This document shows, piece after piece, positions 29,168-41,787 of a DNA stretch of 64,000 nt; within the stretch, counting starts at the first letter, position 1, and each line of letters begins with the position of its first letter. The notes beneath the pieces are model-generated. The model made no database searches and was not told the DNA's origin. It saw nothing but the letters and a program-made list of their open reading frames with translations. Source of the DNA: Acanthosoma haemorrhoidale. Taxonomy: Eukaryota > Arthropoda > Insecta > Hemiptera > Acanthosomatidae. The stretch is taken from contig OV884015.1 in NCBI GenBank assembly GCA_930367205.1, positions 83,814,841 through 83,878,840 on the forward strand, given 5' to 3'. The translations under genes and the position numbers were made by a program.

Positions 29168-31154
29168 AGGTCAAATGTATAATTTTAGCCATATCTGTGA
29201 TCAATCCAGAATAGTTCATGAATAAAACTGCTCTACTGTTAGCACAAGTCAAAGAAAACCAATTTAGCTAATTCATGGAATTCCCTTCAATAAATATTAT
29301 AATACGGGAGGGACGTTTGCTCTAATCGATACTATATTATTAATTGATAATTTGAATTCTAAAGACACATGTAATAGTCAAATCGATATTAACTGATTTA
29401 TAGAGTCAAGTCATGAGTAACGATTGCATAATGCTGTTCATTCATTAATTGTAAGCGTAAGTTTATTTCTTTGTGACCTGTCAACTATCAATGTATCATT
29501 GTGCTTTATTTTGAGTTCTCTAGAGTGCTACAAGCCAACGATTCAATTGTAACCTCTTCTATTTCCTCACATAGTGTCAATTTCACAAATGAAAATTGTT
29601 CAAGAAAAATTTTAACTGAAGCCTTAGTTTCTGATTACAGCCATCCAGGAGTTTTGTACGATTTCAATCATTAGATTTCTTCGTTGACTTTATTTTGTTG
29701 ATTATGGCAGATTTTCTGTGTATATAAATAAACTTCTGTTGAATAAATAACTGTTTGTTGTCCATAATGTTATGTGCAATAAAATTGTTCTATAGACAGA
29801 TTCTAGTCTTAACATTTTATAGTTCAGTTCCATCCTATGAGATTTTTTGCAAAAGTTAAAGCATTGAACAGTAAATAATTGTATGTGTGTGTTGATTATG
29901 TAGCCGTAATATAAATAACATGCCAGTTTTTTACATGCATAAAAGGTTGTTTCCATGGGGTTGGTTAAAAATTTAATTGCTGGAAATGTCTTCACAGATA
30001 ATTATATAAGAAGCACTAATTGAAAAAAAAAAAATGAAAGACTGAAACTGCTGTCAGACTAAACGGAGTTTTTATCTGTACCGGGAAGGAAACATTTTAA
30101 TTTCACGCTAACTTCCCCAACGGCGAAAATTAGAACATTACTGGGCAAATAAAACGCAATAATTGGGATTGAATCCCCGGGAAGAAATTATAACGGGCGG
30201 TGGAAGAGAAAATTAGATTATAAATTCCCTAATTTGTCTGAGAAAAAGGCAGTGCTGTGGCTGTTAAAGTCACCATTAAGGGGAGGGGTTGATGGGGGGC
30301 TGATCCCCTTCCAGTCCTCGGCCAACATCAAGCCTATATATCTGCCTAAGGGGCTTCGCCTCTCGTCTTCAGTTATGCGTCTTAAGTATAATTATATAAT
30401 AAAATTATACTGCACAATCTAATATTATTACATTGTGCTCTTTATCCCTTGAGCCTGAATGGACATGCCAATCGTTCACGGCCGTTCACTATTATTTCTT
30501 TGGTATGAAAATATCATCTCCACTGCTTTCACTACTAGTCCCACATAAATCGGAAAGTTTCAGCCGAAAATCAGGCAGGATCCGGCTAATCATTTGTTAG
30601 AGGAGAAATTGTCTTTTATTTGCACAATGTTATCAGCCCTTACGAAGAGATTTATCCCTTATCATTACAATCCAACCAGGGATTTGGAACAATTACCAAA
30701 ACTATTGCACCTTTATGCTTCGTTTCTTGCTGGTAGTAATAATATTTCTAAGGTGTATGTCTAAGCGGGTATAGTCTTGTAGCATTAGATATTATTCATA
30801 ACTGATCAAATGTATGAAACAATATGAGTTTTTACGATTTTCATGTCCGTTAACAGTTTTGTTGGGTGGCCATCTCAACCCTTTTTCACGTCGCTTATTG
30901 ATCAGCTCTATTTTTATTTACTGTCGGAAAAGGTGGTCTACAGTTCGCGAAGAGTAGTCACAAATGGTCTCTTATCATTAGATCAGGTGGAACCGACGGA
31001 AGGTTTCGTGGTCAGATCGAAGCTGAGAGAATAAAATTTTCAATGTTCCTTGAAGAAATGCAGGTACTCTATCTTGTTCATCCTCTATCCATAAAATCAG
31101 CTATCTGCAAATTTTCTCACCAAAATATTTACTATTTTTTATTTTTTTGAAACT
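29168..31154. other. No recognisable gene
   Basis: AT-rich, with GC-richer patches at 30060-30200 and 30280-30370 that I cannot assign. An open minus-strand frame at 29702-29995 has no signature. Confidence 0.5.
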
Positions 31155-31345
31155 TCTATATTGTGATAAAATTGCAATCTGCCTTATTGGTCAATAAGTA
31201 ATAGTCTTCTCATTCATACATTTTCATTCACTCTATTTACAAACAGTGTTTACAAACATTATTTACAAACATCCCAGAGACCTCCCAAATCCACATGGTT
31301 GTCACCTCCCTCGCATTTGAAAGAGGAACTCATATTATAAGTCAT
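31155..31345 (-). mobile_element. Jockey-type LINE 3' end (family A, variant)
   Basis: On the minus strand it carries GGGAGGTCTCTGGGATGTTT, then GTATGAATGAGA, TTACTTATTG, AAGGCAGATTGCAATTTTAT and CACAATA. It shares the GGGATGTTTGTAA and AGATTGCAATT variants with the copy at 62.6 kb. A short TTTGTAAA-containing motif is repeated internally. No coding part is left. Confidence 0.75.
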
Positions 31346-33839
31346 TATAACTCTGATGAAAGGAAAAACAATGAATCTTTTAATGAATAATTTAAGTAGC
31401 AATATTCGTCTGTGTGATGGCTAAGACATGACTGAGGTACACATTCAATGTTGGTTTATATCTTCCAATGTTTCTTGTGATGAATATACAATACTATACT
31501 CTCTTAGAATGCCTCAGATCCAGTGGATATTCATGCTAGGGATACTATAGCCCTGCTGGAGGATGAAGTCATCTCCTGGAATCTGCTGATTATACGACTT
31601 CTTCAACTGCCAGTGGGTCCTAATAAGCTCTGCAGTTTCAATATCTCAATTATTACAAATAATTTATCGTACCGGTTTGTTTATTCGAATTACTAACATT
31701 TAACATTAATTAAGAGCATTAATTTCTAAGCTCAAACTGAAAGACTTAATAGCCAGTCTGTTTTAACGTATTTTCAACATTCACAGTGCAATTATTTATC
31801 AAATTAATCATACTCCAAAGTACCCCTGATTATAACTGTTTTTAATATGCGATAAAGGGGTGCTTGTTTCTGAAGGACTATTTGCGATAATAATAATGTA
31901 ATATTACGGTGAAAAGTTTTCATTATAAGTGTTTCGTTGGTTTTTCCCTATCGTTTGGAGAATAATAATGATAAGAGGATTATAATGTAATATAAAAAAG
32001 ATGAGTCTTCAGGAATTGTGAATGTAATACACGCACATTTACTTTACACTCTAATTTAATGTCCTGTTTTTACATATCGCTCGTGCAATAAGAATGTGTA
32101 GGAAGGTAGGAACAAATGTTATTTTTTATCATTTTCACTATGCTATTTTAATCATGTTGTCTGTTTTTGTCATTTTTAGGTGACCCAAGTCCTCGGATAA
32201 AGTTTAGTTTTTTATTTAATTTTATAAAGCACGTGAAAGTAACAAATAAAAGGAAAACCCTTGATTTAGTGTGAATTGGATAGTAAATGTGTAGACCTAC
32301 TGTTTGGTACTATATCTCAGTAATTTACTTCAATATTGATAATCATCATAAAATGACAAGTGATATCGTAAATTAATTTAAATTTGATCATTTAAACTAG
32401 ATAAATCCCTTTATTAATAAATTAAAAAAAAATATACAATAAATAAATATATATATTTTCTTTAATTAAAATTAAGGGTCCATACAAACGGTTGCCTTTC
32501 AAATTGACAGCTTAACTTCAGAACCTTGAATCCAGTTTATTTGAAGCCAACCTCCAGTTTCTGTTCTTGCATGGTACATCTTAATCTAAAACTTGTCCAG
32601 GACACTTATCAGTTGACACACTTTAGTAGTATCCCTGACATCTCTGGTCAATTAAATTTGTCACAGGCATCTTCTTTGGTACTGCATTTTGTAGAGAGAC
32701 CGTTGGTAAAAAAAAAATGGAGTATTTTTAGTTATCAAAATTCTGTTCTGTTTTTTCACAATCAATTTGTTAAGAAATTAACGGGGGAACTCCGGCTTGA
32801 AATCGGCCATCTCTCGACATTGTCCCTTCAGTTTCTATTTTCATATTACTTTTTACAAATATTTCCAAAAAATACAGTTTACTTGTTTAATCATTGTAAA
32901 CAAAAGTTGGTCGTTAAAGAAAAACATTATTTGATCTAATGAAGGAGAATGACAGGCCATCTGATCTTCGTAACAGCCAGTGGTAAATTATTAGCACCAA
33001 ATGCGAATTCTCTTTGACCAAAATCTCAGTAAGACGTACTAAATAAACCCAATGGGGTCACGGGTAACGACACGTTCCAGCAACTCACGAACCCGGTGTT
33101 TAACTCCATTACCCCTCCACTCTTCCCGCATCGACGGTAACAGACTGCCTGGGAAACTTAGGTCAGGATGGTATTAGTAAAAATAATCCATTAGGTGAGC
33201 CTTATTATCTTTTAAATTTTCCAAAACATTGTACCATGTACATCTGTTTGTAACCGAAAAATAATATATGTAGGTAGGCTACAGTAAATATGGTAAGCAC
33301 GAAGTGAAAAATTTGTGAAAATATTCAAATTGTTGTAGAATCTATATGTTTTTAAAATGACAAGTAAATTTATTATTTACTTTAAATAAATAAAATTAAT
33401 AAAGGGGCTAGAGGACAAAAAAAATCGAGGACACATTCCCACTTCTAAGTTAATTTTCCAAAGAGCTAGATTTTTTCTTTGGTTTCCAATTATTAATAAT
33501 TATAAATAATAGTAGGACTAATGCCAACATAATTTGTTTTCGCTTTATCAAATCAATACTTACTAATCAATTTATGAAAATATTTGTAATGTGCTTAAAC
33601 TGTTTTCTGTTTTACCGAAATAAACGCTGGCTCTGATGTTAGGAGAAAATGTCAACGAACCCATGCCAGAAGGGTGTTTTCTCATATATTTTTCCCCGCC
33701 CCCTTTCGATTGTAGTCGGGCAGGAGGCATTTGACACGGGTTGCCCCCTCCACGTGGTAAAAGCTCCCTGGGAAAGCGGGGAAATATGAAAACTAACACA
33801 CAGGTAGGTGCCTCAAGAGGGAAATAAGCTAAAAGCCTC
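31346..33839. other. No recognisable gene
   Basis: A plus-strand frame without an ATG (about 31508-31697) and a 137-codon frame at 32526-32939 are open but match no family. The latter has no ATG at its listed left edge. Nothing else is supported. Confidence 0.45.
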
Positions 33840-34150
33840 CAGTCTCTGTTTTTAGTGCAGTTCTTGTGTCACTCCATTTGTTTTCTCTAGAGCTCGTGGA
33901 GTGGAACAGTGGTGCTGAGTTATGTACGGGACTCTCCGTCCGGGATATTTACGCTTCGACATACGGGCCGACGGCTATTTTCCTTGGAACGCTCCCGAGG
34001 CTGCTAAATACCGAGCGAAAAACCAAACAGTGAAGGACGACAGAGCGAAGGTGTCACGGAGTCTCACACATAGCCTGTCAGATCACTGTCACTTAGTCCT
34101 CATGCCATATGCTCTGTTGGCTCTTGCCTTGGAGCCACATCACGGCTGAA
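33840..34150 (+). other. GC-richer patch with unrecognised 75-codon frame
   Basis: The frame at 33922-34149 starts MYGTLRPGY and is moderately protein-like (basic middle, hydrophobic end). It sits in a GC-richer patch unlike the flanks. No domain or splice evidence, so function is unknown. Could be an exon, a transposon fragment or chance. Confidence 0.2.
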
Positions 34151-34289
34151 TATCTCAATACAGAACTCCATTTTTATAATTTGATATGATAATTTCCAGT
34201 TACAACATATGTTTCATGAAGTAACAAATGAACAGTGGTATAGTACCAGAACCTACAAGTAAGTTGTAGAAATAAGCAATGATAATAAT

Positions 34290-34990
34290 ATGTTTATTAT
34301 CCTAGGACTACGCCCCTTAATACCAAACATTTATTTAGCATAGTATGGGTTATTTGACATTACCAGTCCCAGCTAACATTTGTATTGTACAAATAAAAGT
34401 AACACAAAATAAAAGTAAATCGAAATAAGAAAAGGTTTAATAAAAAATAAACACATAAAAAACACATATTAATCAGGAATTGACAATACAAAATGAAATA
34501 AATAAAAAACAAAAACAATATGTTAGCAATAAAACAAGTACTTGCTATTAAAATATAATCACAAATTCATTTATACACTCATTCACAATTGAGTATTTGC
34601 ACTTTAAGGTGTAAGGACATATTTACGTATTATTACATGTATAGATTTTATCATTAAACAAATAAAAATACCCAAAGTAGATAAGTACAAATGCAGAATG
34701 GTAATCTACCTCATATCATTAGTATATTTTAAAATAAACTTTATTGGTTAGCACTGAATTTTCTCGTTTGTTTGTGATAATCTTGACTAAATAACAAAAG
34801 TAACTAAATAATCTTGATTCTTACACAGGACCGTGATAAGGTGAATGGAAGGGGGAAGGGAGTTCCAGAAGGATATTGCGATTATGACGAATGAATTGTG
34901 TAGTAATGTGTTAGATGAAAGGGTATAGGATGGATTGTCGGCAGCGGGTTTGGTGTAAATTGACGTTTGTTTTGGTGTCAAGTATGGAGG
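34290..34990 (-). mobile_element. LINE remnant, ORF2 C-terminus plus 3' UTR
   Basis: The minus-strand frame 34787-34981 contains HNSFVIIAISFWNSLPPSI. This resembles the S(F/V)-x-R-x-(I/W)-x-x-WN-x-LP signature near the C-terminus of many non-LTR retrotransposon ORF2 proteins. About 500 bp of AT-rich, AATAAA-rich sequence follows as 3' UTR down to about 34290. The catalytic domains are absent, so the copy is 5'-truncated. It does not belong to the family A or D tails. Confidence 0.55.
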
Positions 34991-36287
34991 AGAGGTGTGA
35001 AGGTTGTTCGGTTATGTAGTAACGATTTTATGGTTAAATCCTTCAGTAAGCTAAAGATACAAGCACAACTGAGAAATAGCATTAAGCGAATATATTTTAA
35101 TTTTAATTTCAACAAAAAGGTAAAAATCTACCCGTTGATAAAATTAAAATTTGTTGCGTTGATTTATGATGTATAGTTGAGTTGTATAATAACAATTATA
35201 TGTACAATTGTATTTGTCAACTGTGTTTGAGCATCTCCTTCAAACAGTTGCGTTTAAGTATCTCCAGGCTTGCATACTTTTTTGTTGCAAAATTAAAGTT
35301 AACGATTAAAAAAAAAAAAAGAAAGGTAAAAAACATATTCTTATAATGTAGTGCAAGAACTTAGTGTATTATGATAGCATATTATAAGCAACTATGTATA
35401 TTACTTTTGAGGGCAGAAACTTCCTTAAATCATAAAACTACCCATATTCTCAAATTAAAAATCGTACAATTGAAAATTCGTGATAACTCCAAAAGTAAGG
35501 CAGTTGGTATATATTTTTGATTTTTGTAAGGATTTAGAAGATAACCTGGGTTTTATTATACTACTGTACAACAGTAATGCCTAATGTGTTTAACGCCATG
35601 ACATCCTCAGAAGTTTATTAGTAAAATTTAAATAGAGTGAGTACTTCATTACGAAATTCATTCCTCTAAACTATTGATATAGTTTTTACTGACTAAGAGT
35701 AGGACCAAATAACTGGAAACACAGATTGGTGTATTTAATGGAACTGACAGTCGTCACACGCTGGGCACCGATCTGACTGGGGCCCTAAACAGGGTAATTG
35801 GACGCCGAAGTGATTGGGGGGCTTCAATTACCCGAGCACCTGTTGCTGCGAACTATCACAAAGGTAATTCATCTTTTGAGCCGAATGTACGCCAACGGAC
35901 AGTTGAAGATGTGACGAAGATGTTTGCATGTGTGAACGGTAAAATTTGGAGAAGCTGTCACCATAGATGGGCCATGAGTTTTGGCGTATAATCCGGCCAA
36001 ATCGAGCAGATAAATCTAAAGGCCAAAAAAAGGCATTTAGGTTACCACAAAAAGTAAATTTAAAAGTTAATATTTTCTAATGTCTTTGAATTGTCCAATA
36101 AAACTTTGGACCGCTTTAGTAAGGATGGCGAAAGTAGTGCCGTTTAATACTTACGAAATCCACGTCTAATATCAATCTTCACGCTCATCGCTCACGACGA
36201 GAGTCTTCCGAAAATTGTGTTTTAAGTAGGTTCAAAGTTTAACTTACGAATTGAAAGTTTAACACTGCTATTTCTACTATTTTCTAA
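34991..36287. other. No recognisable gene
   Basis: AT-rich except for a GC-richer patch at 35730-36000 that shows no assignable protein. A short imperfect direct repeat (GTTTGAGCATCTCC and GTTTAAGTATCTCC) lies at 35225-35266. Confidence 0.45.
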
Positions 36288-36292
36288 CACTG

Positions 36293-37166
36293 TGTAGCGA
36301 CCACTAACTACATAAGATAAATCACCCTACACTCTATTGTATATATATTGTAAATTATTTAAAACAAATGTAAATAACATTACCAAGCCATAAGTCATTG
36401 TAAATGTTGTAAAAAAATAAAAGGCCCAGCTGCAAGTAAACTAGTTGGAGGCTGGAAACAGCAGGTAGTAGCGGCCCGGACAAGACCTAAGTCACTACGA
36501 GAACAAAGGCCACCACAAACTAGGCTGTCATTGGATACAATAAAACCTCACATAATTGGGTACTAACAGGCACGCCGAGGTATAAATATACCCGGGTTCT
36601 GGCCTGTAAATCATTCTCCCGACGACTCTCTAACTGATGTCTTGCGGCTGCATTGATGTTTCAAAACTTGGCCTTCTCATTTATGAAAACCTCTGGACCT
36701 CTCTTCCTAACCTCGCTATGTTTTAGTCAGGCCTTGTCAGACCCCACACTCTCCTAGAGGGATTCTCTGCCGTCGTCTTGCTAAAACTAGCAGCTCCTTG
36801 GGAGAGACCTCTCCCTCGTGGACAACGGTTGTCGTGGACCTACAAAATTTACCTAGTAGTGTCTCCCACGGCAATCCAGTCTGCCTCTCTCCGGTTCACA
36901 CTCGCCTTTAGGATCCGGACGGATTTCACCTACCCTCAGATACCGAGTGTGACTTCGTGGTCATTCCAAGACCATACAAACTACCTACACTACCAACCCT
37001 ATACCTCTGCTCCTGAACATAGTGCATTGTCGGGGCACATACCTATCAAATACGGAGTCAGATAGGAAGACCGTCATGAAACGATTGTCCAGGTCATAGC
37101 CTAATCAACCCTCACTTTGTCACCAGGGCTAGGGTAACTAGGCACCCCCCTCGTGACGACCCGACA
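36293..37166. mobile_element. Solo LTR with 5-bp target duplication
   Basis: An 874-bp element begins TGTAGCGACC and ends GACGACCCGACA, the TG...CA termini of an LTR. It is flanked by identical CACTG on both sides (36288-36292 and 37167-37171), as expected from retroviral-type integrase. It is GC-richer than the flanks and has a TATAAATATA box at 36581-36590. AATAAA near 36416 lies upstream of the TATA box. No internal region is present, so this is a product of LTR-LTR recombination. Open frames inside (such as 36778-37065) are not genes. Superfamily (gypsy or BEL) is not decided by the sequence. Confidence 0.85.
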
Positions 37167-37171
37167 CACTG

Positions 37172-39872
37172 ATATGCTATTTTATTGATTTTATGAAAGC
37201 AATAAAGAAATCTGCACAGACATAAAACACTAGGATATGTACCTTCGTACAGGGTCATGCTAATGAGCCAGTGGAATCAGAAAAGTAACGAACTACGCTA
37301 AAAAAAATATTGGAAAACAATCTTCGGACAACTTTAATTAAATTTTTCACACATGCGTACACAAGAACAAACAAACAAAAACTTCCCGCTGTGTTAAATG
37401 AATATATCAATCTAATTAATTGACCCGGTTTATGGTCTCACCATTTGTTTCTTACGAGATAATTTTTTTTTTTGACACAACAAAAAATTGTTTATTTATC
37501 TACGAACTAAATTTTTACTTTTGAAATGGGTATAAATGGAACAAGGGAAGCCGAAAGTAACTATATCAAGTTATAATTATGTTTTAAATGGTTTCAAAAG
37601 AAATTATTAGTATTTTAGTTCAAAAAAAGCTTCATTTGAATCATAGAACCACCACGGTAAGCTCAAAAAAATGTGTAAAAGCTAAGAAAAAGCTTATTGA
37701 AATCGCCCTGAACGTCATTAAGCGAGCAATGCAATAATATTTTGCACCACCGTCTTTTGTATATCTTGACTACTGTTTTTTTCACACAGTTGTTCTTGCT
37801 TATCATATTGACGAACTATACATATTTCTGAGGAATGCATCAATTTATAACAGAACTAGGTTGAATTGTTTTACTGGATAGACGAAACGTACAAAGAACA
37901 AAACAAAATAGTCTGATGAGGATTATATATAAAAAGATTCAAACATGGCCTTTGCTAACTTCGGAGCTTATATGTGTGTTCATCATGAAAATTCGATGAA
38001 GTTTCCAAGTTTCTACAGGAGCACACGTGCCCATACACAGGAGAAGGGCATGTTATCCAAAGTTTAAGCAGAGCATGTATTCGGAGTTTACTAAAATGAA
38101 CACCAGATTTAGAACACGAGTTTCTTCCTCGAAAGGAATCCTAATATAAACAGTTTATCAAACGAGAAATTCTGCTGTAAACAGCGTCTCCTAACTGTTT
38201 GCATACTGGATATTTTCCAATGTCATGTTTTTAAAAGCGATGGAAGCATCTGTGACCTGTGAAAACATTTATTTTTTATTGTTATTATTACTGTTTATTA
38301 ACGCTAAAAGTTTTTTTTTTCATTTTGTTTCCTGGTGAATTGGTAATTGTGCTTGTGGGAGTACGATTCCTGCGCTAGTGCATCATCTCTGCCCGAAGAA
38401 AAGCAGTGAATATCCCATAAAAACCATTTGTGCCGATGTCGTAGTATGAGAAATAGCTGAACAATTGCCCTTATCTAGGATAGCCAGTTAGGCCAAGCCC
38501 ATTAAGAGAGTGCTCGTCTGGTTAAATTAACTTCGTAATTAATCCTGGAGCTAATCTTAACTAGAGATAAGAGTACTCTGTATTATTCACGTTGTCATTT
38601 TAAACTTATTTATGTCGCGTTCGAAACGTGGGATGAAACTTAACCCGTAAATCGGATATTTAAAAATCATATGAGTTTTTAAATATTGGACGAATAACAC
38701 TCTCCAAGATTTGTGAAATTCCTCTTGAAAAAATTACTGATGAGACTTTTTTAAACTCACATGGGCATTCACAATAGCCATTCTTATTATATTTTTTTTT
38801 TTTTTGGAAATTCTCAGACTCCCATCCTTACACTACAATGTCTGATTCTAATAGCTAATGCTTCAAATTTCTTATCATGTTCACATTTTTTTTTCAGAGT
38901 CACTCTCTAAGCTTTGAATGAAATTTGATCATCTTATCGTATCTTTTATCACGACCACGCCCTCATTTAATTCTGAGGACAAAAGCTATTGTCTCTCTTT
39001 TCCCCCTTCTTTTCCCTGGCCCTAATATGTCCGGACATATTTAATCAGCGCTCACCATTTTATCCGGCCAAGCTGGTTTAGGGGGGTTCGGAAACTCCCC
39101 CTGAACTATAATTGGAAGTTCTCAATCATTCTTACTGGCATGAAAGACTAATATCGACTCGACGTCAAATCAACCAAAATATAGCTTCAACTTAAAATTA
39201 ATCCTTATATCTCCCAGAAAATCATTATTCCAGAATCAAATTATGCCATAATTGTTTGGTATCAATAAATTCTATAAATTTAACGTATATCAATATATAA
39301 ACGAGTTAATCGATATAAAACTAAATTATCACGATTTCCTTGGGGTGTATGTGTGGATCCTTGGATGCCGTTTTAGTAAAATTGTTAATATGAAAAAAGA
39401 CGATTCCGAATTTTAACAAACATGACTCGCTCTGACTTTTAAGATTCTCAAGGGCCTATTGAAAACTTATTTATGGTTCTACGTTATGGTTTGTTTTGTT
39501 ATTTTGGTTGAAGGTGTTAACGCAAAAATAAATTCAATGATTTTCCTTAAAAGAAGTTTTTGGGAGACATTTCATTATAACAAGTGTTTGTTACCTAAAA
39601 TAGCACATGAGGTATGCAAAGAAGTGTATTTTGGTTGGGATCTTCTGTATAAGAATATCATTGTTGACTATAGAAAACAATAATCATAGTTTATATTGCT
39701 AATAATGTGCAACGTATGCTCAATTAGCAAGTTATATTTTCGTGCAAAATCGCTTCATTTGTTTTGTTTTATTTGATTGATTTATTTACTCTGAGTTAGC
39801 AACCAAATTAAAACAAGGCAGCCTCTTGTTATTTAAAAAAACAAATTAGCATATTGTCTTATATCGTCAATA
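37172..39872. other. AT-rich stretch, no gene recognised
   Basis: Contains several poly(T) runs. No transposon protein motif, tandem repeat or RNA gene was recognised. Confidence 0.5.
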
Positions 39873-39982
39873 CGAGGGTGGCCTGAAAAGTTTCCGACCT
39901 AACAAAGCTTCTATTTCACTAGCTTTTATTTATTTTATTATCATCTTCATGTTGAGGTCGGAAACTTTTCAGACCGTCTGTG
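39873..39982. mobile_element. 110-bp mini-mariner (MITE)
   Basis: Terminal inverted repeats at 39873-39900 and 39955-39982 share the exact inner 18 bp CTGAAAAGTTTCCGACCT. Only outer bases differ. TA dinucleotides flank both ends (39871-39872 and 39983-39984), the expected mariner target duplication. GGTGGCCTGAAAAGTTTCCG resembles terminal repeats known from mariner elements of insects. The 54-bp interior is AT-rich and codes for nothing. An internally deleted, non-autonomous copy. Confidence 0.9.
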
Positions 39983-40324
39983 TATCTGAGATATTAAAAC
40001 TTTTTTTTCATATTTTGAAAAGTTCATTTTCAGGTGCTAAGAGCAAACAAACAAAATGAAGCGTTTTTGTTCAAATATGCTGTTATTTTTATCAGGATCA
40101 TTTAATCAGTAAGCTAGTAAGCAAGTGCCGTGGGGTCTACAGCCAAAACGCAGACACATATTGATATTGTTTAGTCGCTTTCTACACCTTTAATTATTTT
40201 TTTTATTTTTTAAGTAGATCTTTAACTATTATTAAAAAAAATTAATGTGGCAACTTTTTGTATTCGTAGATATCTTTTATGGGTACTCGATTGTTGTTCA
40301 CCACCTCACTCCAGGCATTCTATT

Positions 40325-40549
40325 TCAAGCGACCTCTACAGATGAATGCTTTAAACTGTTATCCGTCGTTAAGGGTCGAGGCTGAGAGCTCGGGAGGCCC
40401 TTTGATGACCACGCTGTCAGGACATCAAGTTCGTTAGAGGGGCTTGGAACTGAGAAGAAGAAAGACAGGCTGCGGTGCCAACAGGAACTCGACCGGCAAC
40501 AATTATCCAGCCCTGTGTCTTTGAGTCGGAAATAGCCTATGGTATCCAT
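40325..40549 (-). other. GC-richer patch with unrecognised 74-codon frame
   Basis: The minus-strand frame starts MDTIGYFRLK and is Ser-rich in the middle. The patch (40320-40550) is notably GC-rich. No family, splice sites or neighbouring copy recognised. Confidence 0.2.
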
Positions 40550-41458
40550 TCACGTGTCTTTTATAACACCTTGCTTGACTTATCACTTCCAGGCTAAATA
40601 TGTATTATGTACACGTTTGATGTGTGTCAAGTATATCTTAATGCATTACCCAATGCTTAATTAATCGTAATGTCGTACAGTGGGTGGAATCTTAAATATA
40701 GGCGGACAATAGTAGTAACTCGTTTGAAAACTGTCCGATTGAAACCGAAATTAGGTAATTCCTGTTTTATCGGGTGTAGATTACGAATTATACGATACGA
40801 GTCAATTCTTTATCTACAGCTACAAAAACGTAAGCACTTATTAAGGAAACAAAGACCATCTTGTGTTAGTAGGTAACACTTTTGTTTGCGTATATAACAT
40901 GGCGTAAGCTGTGTGATCATTTGACGAGTTTTAATTAAAATCCATAATTTTAGGGTTAACTTTTCTTATTGATATCTTCTAACGATTTATGTTTTTAAAT
41001 AAGAGGTAACGCTTATGTTACGTTCTTCGTATGGCGATTAAATGAGTTGATTAAAATGAAAATCGGGTGCATTAACCTGCCTATAAAATGCTTATGAACT
41101 TTTTAAGTATAAAAAATTTACAATAATTAAATTATATAATAATATATAATAAATAATTAAATAGGAAACATTTTTTAATCGTTTGGTAAAGTTGCCACCA
41201 ATATACATGCAAATCAATGTGTTAATTAATATTTATTGTGTATCCACACCATGGTGCACCATTGCTATTAATAATAACTTCAATAATTCCAGCCATTCCA
41301 TAGTGAGTTGATATCACCGATTGCTATCAATAACATTTTCACTTGTTCACGAATTATTTTATTCTTGCAGTTGAGGTCATTTTAGGATAGGAATTTATAA
41401 ATTTCCTATAAAATCAATTTAATATCTTTTGTAAAAACTAAACCTGTATGTTAGGGAT
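40550..41458. other. No recognisable feature
   Basis: AT-rich sequence without supported gene or repeat. Confidence 0.5.
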
Positions 41459-41470
41459 TATTATAGTAAA

Positions 41471-41775
41471 TATATATATAATTCCTTTATTGTGCTAAAA
41501 TTACAATCTGCCTTGCTAGGCAATAAGTAATTAAGATATACGATCATTCATACCATATTTACATTTCATCATTCACTCGCTCATTCATTCAGGACATGAT
41601 TGGAGAAACTGGCCATTGCCAGGACTCCCACTGTCACTTGATTATAGCAGGTCACGAGGCCACTGCCGTTTCAGTCTCCGAGGAGGATTATAGGGATGAG
41701 TGACGCAGTGCAGTGACTGTGCTACAGGATTAGGGTGGTTGGAAAGGCTACTGTGGAATTTCGTAAACTTGGAAG
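41471..41775 (-). mobile_element. 5'-truncated Jockey-type LINE (family A) with 12-bp target duplication
   Basis: On the minus strand the copy starts in the last codons of ORF2 (SKFTKFHSSLSNHPNP, ending near RRLKRQWPRDLL and a stop). It continues through the 3' UTR with GGTATGAATGA, TTACTTATTGCC, AAGGCAGATTGTAATTTTAG and CACAATAAAGG. TATTATAGTAAA flanks both sides exactly (41459-41470 and 41776-41787). This is the signature of target-primed insertion with 5' truncation. The tail before the left repeat is (TA)n rather than poly(A). Confidence 0.85.
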
Positions 41776-41787
41776 TATTATAGTAAA

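Noticed and set aside
30160..30190. GGGATTGAATCCCC resembling a tRNA T-arm/B box (similarly GAGTACGATTCC near 38365)
   Set aside because: No acceptor stem, anticodon arm or A box at the right spacing could be found, so neither a tRNA nor a tRNA-derived SINE is supported.
32526..32939. 137-codon plus-strand open frame
   Set aside because: It begins at a TTG rather than an ATG and shows no recognisable domain. Aromatic- and Leu-rich composition fits AT-rich noncoding DNA.
36778..37065. 95-codon plus-strand open frame
   Set aside because: It lies inside the solo LTR, which has TG...CA ends and a target duplication, so it is not a host gene.
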